DNA from: Pseudarthrobacter sulfonivorans
GTDB taxonomy: Bacteria; Actinomycetota; Actinomycetes; Actinomycetales; Micrococcaceae
Length of the DNA stretch: 64,000 bases
Assembly: GCF_014712225.1 (NCBI RefSeq)
Contig: NZ_JACXBW010000014.1
Coordinates: 1 to 64,000, forward strand
Reading direction: 5' to 3'
How positions within the stretch are numbered: the stretch's first letter is position 1; every line of letters starts with the position of its first letter. Positions 24,292 to 32,889 of this stretch are shown piece after piece. The notes under the pieces were generated by a model that was given only the letters and a program-made list of their open reading frames with translations, ran no database searches and was not told the origin of the DNA. Position numbers and translations under genes: made by a program.

Positions 24292-25419
24292 ATGAGTACC
24301 GTCGACTTCATCCGGCACGTCAAGCTTTCCACCGCCCGGCTGCCGCTGGCCGTCCCCATCAGCGATGCCAAGGTTTTCACCGGCCGGCAGAAGCCCATGA
24401 CCGAAGTGGTGTTCCTGTTCGCCGAAATCACCACCGAACTCGGGCACAGCGGCATCGGCTTCAGCTACTCCAAGCGCGCCGGCGGCCCCGCCCAGTATGC
24501 CCACGCCAAGGAAGTGGCCGAGGGACTCATCGGCGAGGACCCCAACGACATCGGCAAGATCTATACCAAACTGCTGTGGGCCGGCGCCTCCGTTGGCCGT
24601 TCGGGCGTCGCCACCCAGGCCCTCGCCGCCATTGATATTGCCCTGTACGACCTCAAGGCCAAGCGGGCCGGCCTGTCACTGGCCAAGTTCCTCGGCGCCT
24701 ACCGCGACTCCGTCCAGACCTACAACACGTCCGGCGGCTTCCTTAACGCTTCTCTCGAGGAGGTCAAGGCCCGGGCCACCGTCCTCCTGGAGGAGGGCAT
24801 CGGCGGCATCAAGATCAAGGTTGGCCTGCCGGACACGGCCGAGGATCTTCGCCGCGTGGCCGGCATCCGCGAACACATCGGCTGGGATGTTCCCCTGATG
24901 GTGGATGCCAACCAGCAGTGGGACCGGGCCACCGCCCTGCGCATGGGACGCCAGCTGGAGCAGTTCAACCTGATCTGGATCGAAGAGCCGCTGGACGCCT
25001 ACGACTTCGAGGGCCATGCCCACCTCGCCAACGTCCTGGACACCCCTATCGCCACCGGCGAGATGCTGGCCTCGGTGGCCGAGCACAAGGGCCTCATCAA
25101 CGCCAACGGCTGCGACATCATCCAGCCGGACGCGCCGCGCGTCGGCGGCATCACCCAGTTCCTGCGCCTCGCCGCCCTCGCGGACGAACGCGGCCTGGGC
25201 CTGGCACCGCACTTCGCCATGGAAATCCACCTGCACCTCGCCGCGGCCTACCCGCGCGAACCGTGGGTGGAGCACTTCGACTGGCTGGACCCGCTCTTCA
25301 ACGAACGCCTGGAAACCAAGAACGGCCGGATGATCGTGCCGGACCGCCCGGGCCTCGGCGTGACCCTCAGTGACCAGGCACGCGCCTGGACCACCGAGAC
25401 CGTGGAGTTCGGCGCGTAA
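24292..25419 (+). CDS. Enolase-superfamily acid-sugar dehydratase, talarate/galactarate type
   Basis: 375 aa from the ATG at 24292 (Shine-Dalgarno GAGGAGC); the open frame back to 23899 crosses the recombinase relic and promoter. It is a mandelate-racemase-type enzyme: KxK at IKIKVG (Lys174, Lys176), metal ligands VDANQQWD (Asp205), WIEEPL (Glu231) and ATGEML (Glu257), and a catalytic His in LAPHFAMEIHLHLA. The pattern is closest to L-talarate/galactarate dehydratase, which yields 5-dehydro-4-deoxyglucarate. That product could enter the kdgD route at 10288. Related enzymes act on other acid sugars, so the substrate is tentative. It is followed after 10 bases by the GntR gene. Confidence 0.85.
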   Translation: MSTVDFIRHVKLSTARLPLAVPISDAKVFTGRQKPMTEVVFLFAEITTELGHSGIGFSYSKRAGGPAQYAHAKEVAEGLIGEDPNDIGKIYTKLLWAGASVGRSGVATQALAAIDIALYDLKAKRAGLSLAKFLGAYRDSVQTYNTSGGFLNASLEEVKARATVLLEEGIGGIKIKVGLPDTAEDLRRVAGIREHIGWDVPLMVDANQQWDRATALRMGRQLEQFNLIWIEEPLDAYDFEGHAHLANVLDTPIATGEMLASVAEHKGLINANGCDIIQPDAPRVGGITQFLRLAALADERGLGLAPHFAMEIHLHLAAAYPREPWVEHFDWLDPLFNERLETKNGRMIVPDRPGLGVTLSDQARAWTTETVEFGA

Positions 25420-25429
25420 CCTTGAACGC

Positions 25430-26134
25430 ATGACCCGGAACCTGACCGCGGACCTCACCGCAGAGCTTCGCATGCGCATCGTGGACGGCGCCATCCAGCC
25501 GGGAGACAAACTTCCGAGCGAAAACACGCTGATGGGCGATTTCAATGTCAGCCGCACGGTGGTGCGCTCGGCGCTGACGCGGCTCCAGGCCGAGGGGCTC
25601 GTGGAAACTGAACGCGGGCGGGGCAGCTTCGCGCTGACCCCGCCCGACGACGGCCACCAGCCGGTTCCCGGCAGCCGGCCCGTGGCCAGCGTCGAGGACC
25701 GCCTCCACCTGCTCGAATTCCGGATGGGGGTGGAGGCCGAGGCAGCGGCGCTGGCCGCCCGCAACCACTCCGACCGCCAGCTCAGGGCGGTCAACGCCGC
25801 CCTGGAACAATTCACCTCCAGCGCGGACCACCCCGGCCACGCCATGAAGGCCGACTTCGATTTCCACCGCGCCATCGCAGCCGCTTCCGGCAACCCCTTC
25901 TACTCCGACTGCCTGGCTGCCCTGGGCCAGACGATGATCGCGATGCCGCGCACCCGGCTAATGACCGGCGTCGAGCATTACGCGCGGGACCACTTCGACC
26001 AGGTGATCCATGAGCACCGGTCCATCGCCGCCGCCATTGCTGACGGCGACGAAGGCGCGGCAGCCGCTGCGATGCGAAGTCACCTGGCGAATTCCCGACG
26101 CCGGTTCAAGGCTTCCGTTCGCCCGGCACCGTAG
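25430..26134 (+). CDS. GntR-family regulator with FCD effector domain
   Basis: 234 aa from the ATG at 25430. The N-terminal winged HTH is LRMRIVDGAIQPGDKLPSENTLMGDFNVSRTVVRSALTRLQAEGLVETERGRGSF. The all-helical FCD domain follows (EDRLHLLEFRMGVEAEAAALAA, then DFDFHRAIAAASGNPFY and EHRSIAAAIADGDEGAAAAAMRSHL). The D, H, H positions that bind a metal and a carboxylate ligand are present. It probably represses the dehydratase operon through CTTGTATTACAAG at 24214, released by an acid sugar. It lies in the same operon, between the dehydratase and the MFS gene. Confidence 0.92.
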   Translation: MTRNLTADLTAELRMRIVDGAIQPGDKLPSENTLMGDFNVSRTVVRSALTRLQAEGLVETERGRGSFALTPPDDGHQPVPGSRPVASVEDRLHLLEFRMGVEAEAAALAARNHSDRQLRAVNAALEQFTSSADHPGHAMKADFDFHRAIAAASGNPFYSDCLAALGQTMIAMPRTRLMTGVEHYARDHFDQVIHEHRSIAAAIADGDEGAAAAAMRSHLANSRRRFKASVRPAP

Positions 26135-26221
26135 GGCTTTCGGGCAACGACCTCCCGTGATGCTCCGAGGGCATCAAAGCATGCAAACTACGTGTTGGAC
26201 GCGCATCAAAATCCCCGAATA

Positions 26222-26255
26222 AAGTGGACCCCACTTGCTGTGGTGCGCACCACAG
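26222..26255. promoter_or_regulatory. Two palindromes upstream of the MFS gene
   Basis: AAGTGG/CCACTT arms (26222-26236) and the perfect 18-bp palindrome CTGTGGTGCGCACCACAG (26238-26255). The second has TGGT/ACCA half-sites like GntR-FCD operators. They lie 52-86 bases before the MFS start, which suggests separate control of transport. Confidence 0.5.
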
Positions 26256-26307
26256 CGCTGTCAATGGTCAACCAACTTCAGCGCACAAAATTCGAAGGAT
26301 TCCCCTC

Positions 26308-27681
26308 ATGCAGTCTGTAGACACCGCTGTCACGGATGTGGCACTCGCCACGAAGAAGTTTTTCAAGCGGGTGCTGCCCATCATGCTGGTCATGCTGGTG
26401 TGCAACCAGCTCAACCGCTCCAACATCGGTTACGCCCAGGAGCATCTCCAGGCCGATGTTGGCATCGGGGCGGCCGCCTACGGCTTCGGAGCGGGGCTGT
26501 TCTTCATCGCCTATGCCATCTTCGAGCTTCCCAGCAACGTCATGATGGAGAAGTTTGGCGCGAAGGTGTGGCTGGCCCGCATCATGGTCAGCTGGGGCAT
26601 CGTCTCGTTCCTCATGGCCTTCGTCCAGAATGAAATGATGTTCTACGTGCTCCGCTTCCTGCTGGGCGCCGCCGAAGCGGGATTCTTCCCGGCCGTCATC
26701 TTCTACTTTGCCCGCTGGGTCCCGGCGGGCCAGCGCGGCAAGGCGACCGCCATCTTCATCGCCGGCTCATCCATTGCGGCGGCTCTGTCCGGGCCCATCG
26801 CCGGCATGCTCCTGAGCCTGGACGACCTCTTGGGGATCCGTGGCTGGCAGTGGCTGTTCGGCTTCGAAGGCGTGCTCTCGGTGGTGGTGGGCATCGTGGT
26901 GTTCTTCCTGTTGGATGCCAAGATCCAGGATGCCAAGTGGCTCTCGGCCGGTGAGAAGACTGCCCTTGTGGGCGCCATCGCGGCGGAGGACGCCCGGCAC
27001 ACCACCGAGCTCGGCGCGACGGTCAACCGCTGGAAGATGCTGCTCAACCCGCAGATCCTGCTGCTGTGCGGCATCTACTTCTCCATCCAGCTTTCCATTT
27101 ACGCCAACACGTTCTGGCTTCCCAGCATCGTGAAGCAGATTCCCGGCACCACGGACCTGAGCGTCGGCTTCCTGTCCGCCATCCCGTGGGTGTGCGCCGT
27201 CGTCGCGATGTATTTTGCCGCCAAGATGCAGGACAAGGCGACGTCCAAGCGGCCCCTGCTGGTGGTGGCGCTCCTGGTCGCCGCAGTCGGCACGCTTGCC
27301 GCTGCCGTCGCCACGCCGGTCTTGGCACTCGTCTTCCTGGCTATCGCGGCCATGGGCTTCAAGAGCGCCTCGCCGCTGTTCTGGACCATTCCGCAGTCAG
27401 GCCTGCACCCGATGGTCCTGGCCCCGGCCATCGCCATCATCAACTCCCTGGGCAACCTCGGCGGCTTCGTGGCACCGTTCGGCTTCGGCCTCATCAAGGA
27501 GGGCACCGGCAGCGTTGTGCCCGGCCTGTTTGCCTTGGCCGCGGCATCCACTGTCGCCGCCGGGCTGGTCTACTTCCTGAAAGAGCGCCGCCACACCTCC
27601 ACGCCTGGTGGGGAGACAGCCCCCGAGCAGGAGCCAGCAGGCGCCGCGTCGGAGAAACTGGAGCCGGCCGCCGCCCGCTAG
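26308..27681 (+). CDS. MFS acid-sugar importer (ACS family, galactonate/glucarate type)
   Basis: 457 aa from the ATG at 26308, with 12 helices. The anion:cation symporter family shows in LVCNQLNRSNIGYAQ (the NR(x)N turn after helix 1), YAIFELPSNVMMEKFGAKVW, GAAEAGFFPAVIFYFARWVP and GFKSASPLFWTIPQ. Members import hexonates or hexarates with protons (GudP, GarP, DgoT) or, in other branches, tartrate or phthalate. Next to the dehydratase and its regulator, galactarate, talarate or a similar acid is the likely cargo. The C-terminal tail is polar (PGGETAPEQEPAG). The frame upstream to 26224 contains the operator palindromes and is not used. Confidence 0.9.
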   Translation: MQSVDTAVTDVALATKKFFKRVLPIMLVMLVCNQLNRSNIGYAQEHLQADVGIGAAAYGFGAGLFFIAYAIFELPSNVMMEKFGAKVWLARIMVSWGIVSFLMAFVQNEMMFYVLRFLLGAAEAGFFPAVIFYFARWVPAGQRGKATAIFIAGSSIAAALSGPIAGMLLSLDDLLGIRGWQWLFGFEGVLSVVVGIVVFFLLDAKIQDAKWLSAGEKTALVGAIAAEDARHTTELGATVNRWKMLLNPQILLLCGIYFSIQLSIYANTFWLPSIVKQIPGTTDLSVGFLSAIPWVCAVVAMYFAAKMQDKATSKRPLLVVALLVAAVGTLAAAVATPVLALVFLAIAAMGFKSASPLFWTIPQSGLHPMVLAPAIAIINSLGNLGGFVAPFGFGLIKEGTGSVVPGLFALAAASTVAAGLVYFLKERRHTSTPGGETAPEQEPAGAASEKLEPAAAR

Positions 27682-27724
27682 GAGCCACGCACCACACCAG
27701 CCCGGCTCGGCATTCCCCGCCTGG

Positions 27725-27775
27725 TGGTCCATTCCCCGCCGCGTTACCGGGGGATTGGACCGTCGGGCGGGGAAA
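27725..27775. terminator. Convergent-gene terminator
   Basis: TTCCCCGCC (27732-27740) pairs with GGCGGGGAA (27766-27774), and the alternative pairing GGTCCATTCCCC with GGGGGATTGGACC nests within it. It lies between the MFS gene and the convergent permease. Confidence 0.6.
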
Positions 27776-27825
27776 AGCTGTCGGAGGCGGAAAAGCCGCG
27801 GCCCGGCAGGCCGTCGCGGGGAAGC

Positions 27826-29363
27826 TCAGTTCCCGCGGGCCAGCACCTGCCCCTTGAAGAATTCGGGCCGCAGCCGGGACATCACCAGCATGATCACCAC
27901 GCCCAGAAGGATCACGCCCATGCCCAGGATGAACACCATCCCCACGCCGCCCACCGATGATCCGGAGCCGTACTCGGGGTCCATGGAATCGGAGGCTGTC
28001 TTGAGGAACATCACCAGCAGGATGACGCCACCCAGCAACGGCGCCAGGAACTTGAAGAAGAAGGCGCGGCCATTGCTGAACGCCTCTGCCCGGAAGAACC
28101 AGACACAAGCCAGGGCCGTAAGGCCGTAGTAGAAGCAGATCATCATGCCCAGCGCTGTGATGGTGTCCCACAGCGCGTTCTCAGAGGTGGTCCGGGTGAT
28201 GACGTAGAACGCTGCGGCGGCAACGCCGGCGGCGATCGTGGCGTAGTTCGGGGACTTGAAACGCGGGCTGACTTTGCCGAAGCTGGCCGGGAGTGCCTGG
28301 TAGTGGCCCATCGCCAGCATGGTCCGCGCCGGCGAGACAAACGTGGACTGCAGCGATGCGGCAGAACTGCTCAGGATGGCGAGGGACATCAGAATGGCGA
28401 ATGGTCCCATGACCGGCCCGGCGAGGACAGCAAAGATACTCGACTGGTTCTCCGGATTCCCCGCGCCCAGGCCGGTGTCGCTCACGCCGGCAAAGGAAAG
28501 GGTGGCCAACGCAACGGTCATGTAGATCGCCACAATGACCACGACGGTGACGGTGGCCGCCCGCCCAGGGGTCTTCTCCGGATTTTTGGTTTCCTCATTC
28601 ATGGTCAGGGTGACGTCCCAGCCCCAGTAATGAAGATGGAGAGGGAAACCCCGGCAGCAAAGGCTGAGAAGGATCCAACCGCGAAGGGGTTGAACCAGTC
28701 CGGTGAAATGGCAGTCGCATCAAACGCCGTGCCGCCGGCAACGTGACTGAAGGCAGCAACGGCAAACCAGCCCAAAACCAGCAACTGGAACGCCACCAAT
28801 ACATACTGCACGCCCTTGGTGGTTTCCATGCCACGGTAGGAAATCCAGCAGGCCAGGGCGATGAACACCAGGGTGGTGGCGATGTTCAGCGGCAGGTTCT
28901 TGCTCAGTTCGCCCAGTTCCGGGTTCCCGAACAGCTGGGCCAGCATGAGGTAGAAGAAGTCGACGGCGACAGCCGCCAGGTTGGACAGCACAATGATGGT
29001 GGCCGCAATCAGCCCCCAGCCACCCATCCAGCCGATCCACGGGCCAAAGGCGCGCGATGCCCACGTGAACGAGGTGCCGGCGTCGGGCATGGCATTGTTC
29101 AGTTCGCGGTAGCCGAACGCCACCAGGATCATGGGGATAAAGCCCACCAGGAACACCGCCGGCAGCTGAACCCCCACTTCCGATACCGTTGGCCCCAGCG
29201 CCGCGGTCAGCGTGTACGCGGGCGCGATGCAGGAAACGCCGATCACGACGGCGCCCACCAGCCCCACCGCTCCGGCCTTCAGGCCCTTCCCGCTCAGGCC
29301 TTTGTCAGCCCGGCCTGGGTCCGTGGTGCTGGGCGGCTGTGCGGTCACTTCTTTGGGACTCAT
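27826..29363 (-). pseudogene. APC-family amino acid/polyamine permease broken by a one-base frameshift
   Basis: The N-terminal part (29363 to about 28630) begins MSPKEVTAQPPS and carries the APC signature VGLVGAVVIGVSCIAPAYTLTAALGP. It then changes frame and stops at 28605. The C-terminal part continues in another frame as YWGWDVTLTMNEETKNPEKTPG, the usual mid-protein APC sequence. Adding one base at about 28630 (TTCATTACTGG to TTCATTTACTGG) restores a single frame of 512 aa with 12 helices. The span of 1538 bases is one short of a multiple of three. It sits next to putrescine oxidase and would have been its putrescine or amino acid importer. A sequencing error is possible. Confidence 0.85.
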
Positions 29364-29415
29364 GGCATTGCCTCTCGTATGGTCATTCGACGCTGAATGG
29401 TTTGGGCTGGTGCGC

Positions 29416-30825
29416 TCAGCCGACGGCGGCCGCGGCCCTGTTCGCCGCACCGGAAACGCCCGCCGCAGCAATAATGGCCGCCGCAGTGCGCTGGCCCATG
29501 CGGATGGCTCCGTCAACGTGCTGGTAGCCCTCGGCCGCGATGTCTGACGAGCACCAGTAGATAGGGCCGACGGGGGTGTGCTGGTCCTTGCCGTAACGGT
29601 GCAGGCCGCCCAGGTCGTAGCTCGCCGCGTAGGCGCCCCGGGTCCACTCCTCCGAGCCCCAGTCGGATTCGTAGTAGACCTCGGGCTCCAGGGCCTTATC
29701 CCCCAGGAACCCGGCGATCGATTCCAGGATGACGCGGCGGCGGTCCCCGGCACTCAGCTCGAAGACGGCGTCGGCCTTTTCATCCGAAACGAAGCCCACC
29801 AGCGTTCCACGTGAATCACCGTGGTTGGTGTTGTCGTAGACCTCCTGGACCAGCGAACCGGCACCGAAACCTGTTCCCGAAAGTCCGTCCTCACGCCAGA
29901 ACGGCGTGCTGTAGACGGCGTGGACCTTGATCACCAGGCCCAGCGACTGGTGCTGGTGCATCTGGTGCTGGCGCCGCGGCAGCGGAGGGTCAAAAGAGAC
30001 CCTCGAGTAGAGGTTCGGCGGCACAGCCATGATCACAAACCGGGCGTTCACAGTGGCGCGCTCTGCGACCACGGTGACGCGGTGATCTGCTTCCGTTTCC
30101 GTCTCCCAGGTGACGGTGCGCACCGGACTGTTAAGTACGACGTCGGCACCCAGCTCCTGTGCCTGCAGCAGGGAGACCTGCTGCATCCCGCCGATAACCC
30201 GCTTGTCCAGGATGAAGTCCTCGTCCGTGAGGTGGCTGAAGGACCCGGCGGAGGCTGCCATCAGGACTGCCTGCAGTGCCGAAAATGCGTGTGCGGGCTT
30301 GGTGAGCATGCCCCCGGCGATGAACAGGCCAATGTTGTTGCAGGCCTCCTCGTCGCCGGAGTTTTTGCGCAGCCAGTGGTGGAAGGAGATGGTGTCCAGT
30401 TCACGGGCTTTGGGGTGCGCCCACGGTTCGGTGGCGCCGATTTCTGCGGCAAGGCTGTCCAGGATGCCGATGAGCTTGTCCATTTCCTCCCCGGTGGCTT
30501 CACTCACCGGGAAGGAATCGCCGGTGTAACGGGTCTTCCCACCGTCGGCGCCGATATAGACGGATTCGCCCGAACGGTAGCGGGAGTAGGTCTTCAGGCC
30601 GAGCTCATCCAGGAGCTCCAGCAGCGCAGTCTGGTCCGGTGAGACCCACTGGCCACCGATTTCCAGCACGGCCCCGTCGACGGTGTCGGTCCAGGTTCGG
30701 CCGCCCACGCGGTCCCGTGCTTCCAGTACTGCCACGGTGAGGCCGGCCTTCTTCAGCTCGCGGGCGGCGGTCAGCCCGGACGGGCCAGCGCCAACGATGA
30801 CGACGTCGCGGTCAAGATTCAGCAT
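29416..30825 (-). CDS. puo: Putrescine oxidase (flavin amine oxidase)
   Basis: 469 aa from the ATG at 30825 (Shine-Dalgarno GAAAGGACATC). It oxidises putrescine to 4-aminobutanal with H2O2, using non-covalent FAD. The dinucleotide site VVIVGAGPSGLTAARELKKAG is at 9-29, followed by the ARDRVGGRTWTD motif and GGQWVSPDQTAL. Long blocks match the Rhodococcus/Kocuria putrescine oxidases that I know: IGLFIAGGMLTKPAHAFSAL, LDKRVIGGMQQVSL, LPRRQHQMHQHQSLGLVIKV, and the C-terminal GYQHVDGAIRMGQRTAA. It lies 52 bases upstream of the permease, which is the next gene on the same strand, and is divergent from the TetR gene. Confidence 0.93.
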   Translation of the reverse strand: MLNLDRDVVIVGAGPSGLTAARELKKAGLTVAVLEARDRVGGRTWTDTVDGAVLEIGGQWVSPDQTALLELLDELGLKTYSRYRSGESVYIGADGGKTRYTGDSFPVSEATGEEMDKLIGILDSLAAEIGATEPWAHPKARELDTISFHHWLRKNSGDEEACNNIGLFIAGGMLTKPAHAFSALQAVLMAASAGSFSHLTDEDFILDKRVIGGMQQVSLLQAQELGADVVLNSPVRTVTWETETEADHRVTVVAERATVNARFVIMAVPPNLYSRVSFDPPLPRRQHQMHQHQSLGLVIKVHAVYSTPFWREDGLSGTGFGAGSLVQEVYDNTNHGDSRGTLVGFVSDEKADAVFELSAGDRRRVILESIAGFLGDKALEPEVYYESDWGSEEWTRGAYAASYDLGGLHRYGKDQHTPVGPIYWCSSDIAAEGYQHVDGAIRMGQRTAAAIIAAAGVSGAANRAAAAVG

Positions 30826-30864
30826 GATGTCCTTTCTCGGGCAATTCGCGTGATGCAAACCACT

Positions 30865-30883
30865 AAATGAATGCCGTTCATTT
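30865..30883. promoter_or_regulatory. TetR-type operator between puo and the regulator
   Basis: AAATGAA and TTCATTT arms around five bases. The site lies 40 bases before the puo start and 84 before the TetR start. An ATG within it opens a longer frame for the TetR gene but has no ribosome site. Confidence 0.6.
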
Positions 30884-30966
30884 ACGAGAACTATAGCTGC
30901 TGTGGGGCCGGCGAGGAAGAGGTGGGTGGAATAATGCTGTGGATACTGCCCGCAGAAAGGCCAGCA

Positions 30967-31671
30967 ATGCCGGCACCGCCAGCCAATTCACCCGGCATCA
31001 GGGAGCGCGAAACCGCGCCGAAAAACGGCGCGGAGCGGCGTCGCGCCGGGCGGCCCGCTGCAGCCGTTCTCGACCTGGCGGGAATCACGGCAGCGGCCCT
31101 GCGCCTCATCAGCGAGAACGGCTACGACGGACTCACCATGGCCGCACTCGCCCGCTCACTGCACGTCGCGCCGTCGGCCCTCTACAACCATGTGGAATCC
31201 AAGCGGGATGTGCTCCTGCTCGTGGAAGACCACCTGACTGCGTTGGTCGATGTGACCGCATTCGCGGCAGAACCCTGGGAGTCCGCGGTGCGGAAGTGGG
31301 CCTGGAGCTACCGGGACGTCTTCGCGGAGCACACGCCGCTGATCCCAGTCATCGCCGTACTTCCCGTGACTGACGCGCCCCGGACCCTCGCCATGTATGA
31401 GACGGTCAGCGCCGGATTCCGGGCAGCCGGCTTCCCGGAGGAGCGGATCGTATCCGCCATCGTGGCCCTGGAGTCCTTCATCTTTGGTTCCGCCTACGAT
31501 GTGACTGCCCCGGCCGACATCTTCGATTCCGGCAGCATGGCGGAATCGACGCCGAGCTTCACGGGGGCAGTCCGAAGCCTGGCCGCACAGGGACACGGGA
31601 AACCTGCGGACGTGGCGTTCAGCCTGGGCCTTGAGGCGCTTATTGGGGGCTTCGGCGCGTTACGGGAGTAG
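30967..31671 (+). CDS. TetR-family regulator, probably of putrescine oxidase
   Basis: 234 aa from the ATG at 30967 (AAAGG upstream); an ATG at 30934 is an alternative. After a disordered basic lead, the TetR HTH is clear: LDLAGITAAALRLISENGYDGLTMAALARSLHVAPSALYNHVESKRDVLLLVEDH. The C-terminal domain (WESAVRKWAWSYRDVFAEHTPLIPVIAVLPV) is of the TetR_C type with low family identity. It is divergent from puo across the AAATGAA...TTCATTT palindrome, so it probably represses puo and the permease in the absence of a polyamine, and may regulate itself. Confidence 0.9.
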   Translation: MPAPPANSPGIRERETAPKNGAERRRAGRPAAAVLDLAGITAAALRLISENGYDGLTMAALARSLHVAPSALYNHVESKRDVLLLVEDHLTALVDVTAFAAEPWESAVRKWAWSYRDVFAEHTPLIPVIAVLPVTDAPRTLAMYETVSAGFRAAGFPEERIVSAIVALESFIFGSAYDVTAPADIFDSGSMAESTPSFTGAVRSLAAQGHGKPADVAFSLGLEALIGGFGALRE

Positions 31672-31691
31672 CGCCGCCCCTGCGGTTAAGC

Positions 31692-31725
31692 AAAGGAACC
31701 CCGGTCCGAAGACCGGGGTTCCTTT
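31692..31725. terminator. Bidirectional terminator between the TetR gene and tRNA-Leu
   Basis: A 15-bp perfect stem, AAAGGAACCCCGGTC (31692-31706) and its complement (31711-31725), with tetraloop CGAA and T-rich ends in both directions. Confidence 0.92.
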
Positions 31726-31731
31726 GATGCG

Positions 31732-31814
31732 TGCGCGAGGGGGGATTTGAACCCCCACGCCCTTTCGGACACTGGCACCTGAAGCCAGCGCGTCTGCCGT
31801 TCCGCCACTCGCGC
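31732..31814 (-). tRNA. tRNA-Leu (anticodon CAG)
   Basis: 83 nt class II tRNA. The acceptor stem is GCGCGAG at the 5' end with CTCGCGC at the 3' end and an A discriminator. The anticodon loop CTTCAGG gives anticodon CAG (reads CTG). The variable arm is long (TGTCCGAAAGGGCG), and the T loop is GGTTCAAATCC. CCA is not encoded. Confidence 0.95.
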
Positions 31815-32145
31815 GCAACTTCTTTTCCTCGAATCACGGCGGGTTTCCCCGATCCGCAACCTTGTAAAAGCAGCGAGATCAAGCATAACGGACATCAGCG
31901 GTAAAACACTAATTGACGTCCGGAAGCCTCCAAAGCCCGCCGCGCCACCACACCCGCTGACGCCGGAAACTGAACTTTTCCGGCGGCCCGGCCGTTGGGG
32001 ATTAAGGTCATTCGCAGGCCTGCCCAGTAGTATCTGATGTAGTAGTGCCTGCCGCTGCACGGCGGAGCACCGCGTACTTACCTGCGCTGCTGGTTGAGTT
32101 CCGGAACGAATACTGCCCCGCAGCCGGGGGGAAAGGAGAAGGACC
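31815..32145. other. Intergenic leader upstream of the kinase/cell-wall cluster
   Basis: 331 bases without a gene. It must carry the promoter for the fhaA-to-pknB operon, but I cannot name a convincing -35/-10 pair. TAGTAT (32029-32034) is a possible -10. A strong Shine-Dalgarno AAAGGAGAAGG (32131-32141) precedes fhaA. No small ORF or RNA fold stands out. Confidence 0.5.
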
Positions 32146-32889
32146 ATGGGATTGCTGGACAAGGTCGAGCGCGGCATCGAAAAGGCCGTCCGCGGTGTCT
32201 TCTCCACCGGCTCGCGGGCCCAGGTGGAACCCGTTGAAATCGCCAGCCGCCTCCGCCGCGAACTGGACCACAAGTCGCTCACCGTTTCGGCCGGCCGCAC
32301 GCTTGCCCCGAACGTGTTTGACGTCCAACTCAGTGAAAACGACTTCACCAGGGCCCAGGAATGGGGGACGCCGCTCGCTGAAGAACTGTGCGATGTGGTC
32401 ATCAACCACGTCCGCAGCCAGGGGTACACACTGCAGGGGCCGGTCCGGATCTCGTTCCGCCGCGCGGAGGAAATGCGCGCCGGCGACTTCGAAATCGCCT
32501 CATCCACCGAGAAGTCCGCCGGCTCCCCCGGTACACCGGCGCCCAGGCCCAACCTCCCGGCCGCCCCCACCCGCGAGCCGGTCCGGCTCCAACCCGTGCT
32601 GGACATCGACGGCCAGCGTTATTCCCTGAACGCCCCCTCCATCGTCCTGGGACGCTCCTCAGAGGCCGACATCCTGGTTGACGACACCGGCGTTTCACGG
32701 CGCCACCTGGAGATCCGCACCGCCAGCGGGGTGACCAGCGCCGTGGATCTCGGCTCCACGAACGGCAGCTACGTCAACGGCCACAAAGTGGCGGGCAGCA
32801 CCGAACTGACAGACGGCTCCACGATCACGATGGGACGGACAAAGATCATCTTCCGCCTGCTCCCCGCCGGCCCTGGTGGCCGCCGGTGA
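32146..32889 (+). CDS. fhaA: FhaA: DUF3662 plus FHA domain protein
   Basis: 247 aa. The N-terminal DUF3662 domain (MGLLDKVERGIEKAVRGVFS, VEPVEIASRLRRELDHKSL, TLAPNVFDVQLSENDF) is followed by a proline-rich linker (about 135-150). The C-terminal FHA domain (IVLGRSSEADILVDDTGVSRRHLEI, then LGSTNGSYVNGHKV) has the Arg, Ser and Asn that hold phosphothreonine. In mycobacteria FhaA binds phosphorylated MviN and targets of PknB at the septum, controlling peptidoglycan precursor export. It is the first of seven genes with overlapping or near-overlapping ends. Confidence 0.95.
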   Translation: MGLLDKVERGIEKAVRGVFSTGSRAQVEPVEIASRLRRELDHKSLTVSAGRTLAPNVFDVQLSENDFTRAQEWGTPLAEELCDVVINHVRSQGYTLQGPVRISFRRAEEMRAGDFEIASSTEKSAGSPGTPAPRPNLPAAPTREPVRLQPVLDIDGQRYSLNAPSIVLGRSSEADILVDDTGVSRRHLEIRTASGVTSAVDLGSTNGSYVNGHKVAGSTELTDGSTITMGRTKIIFRLLPAGPGGRR

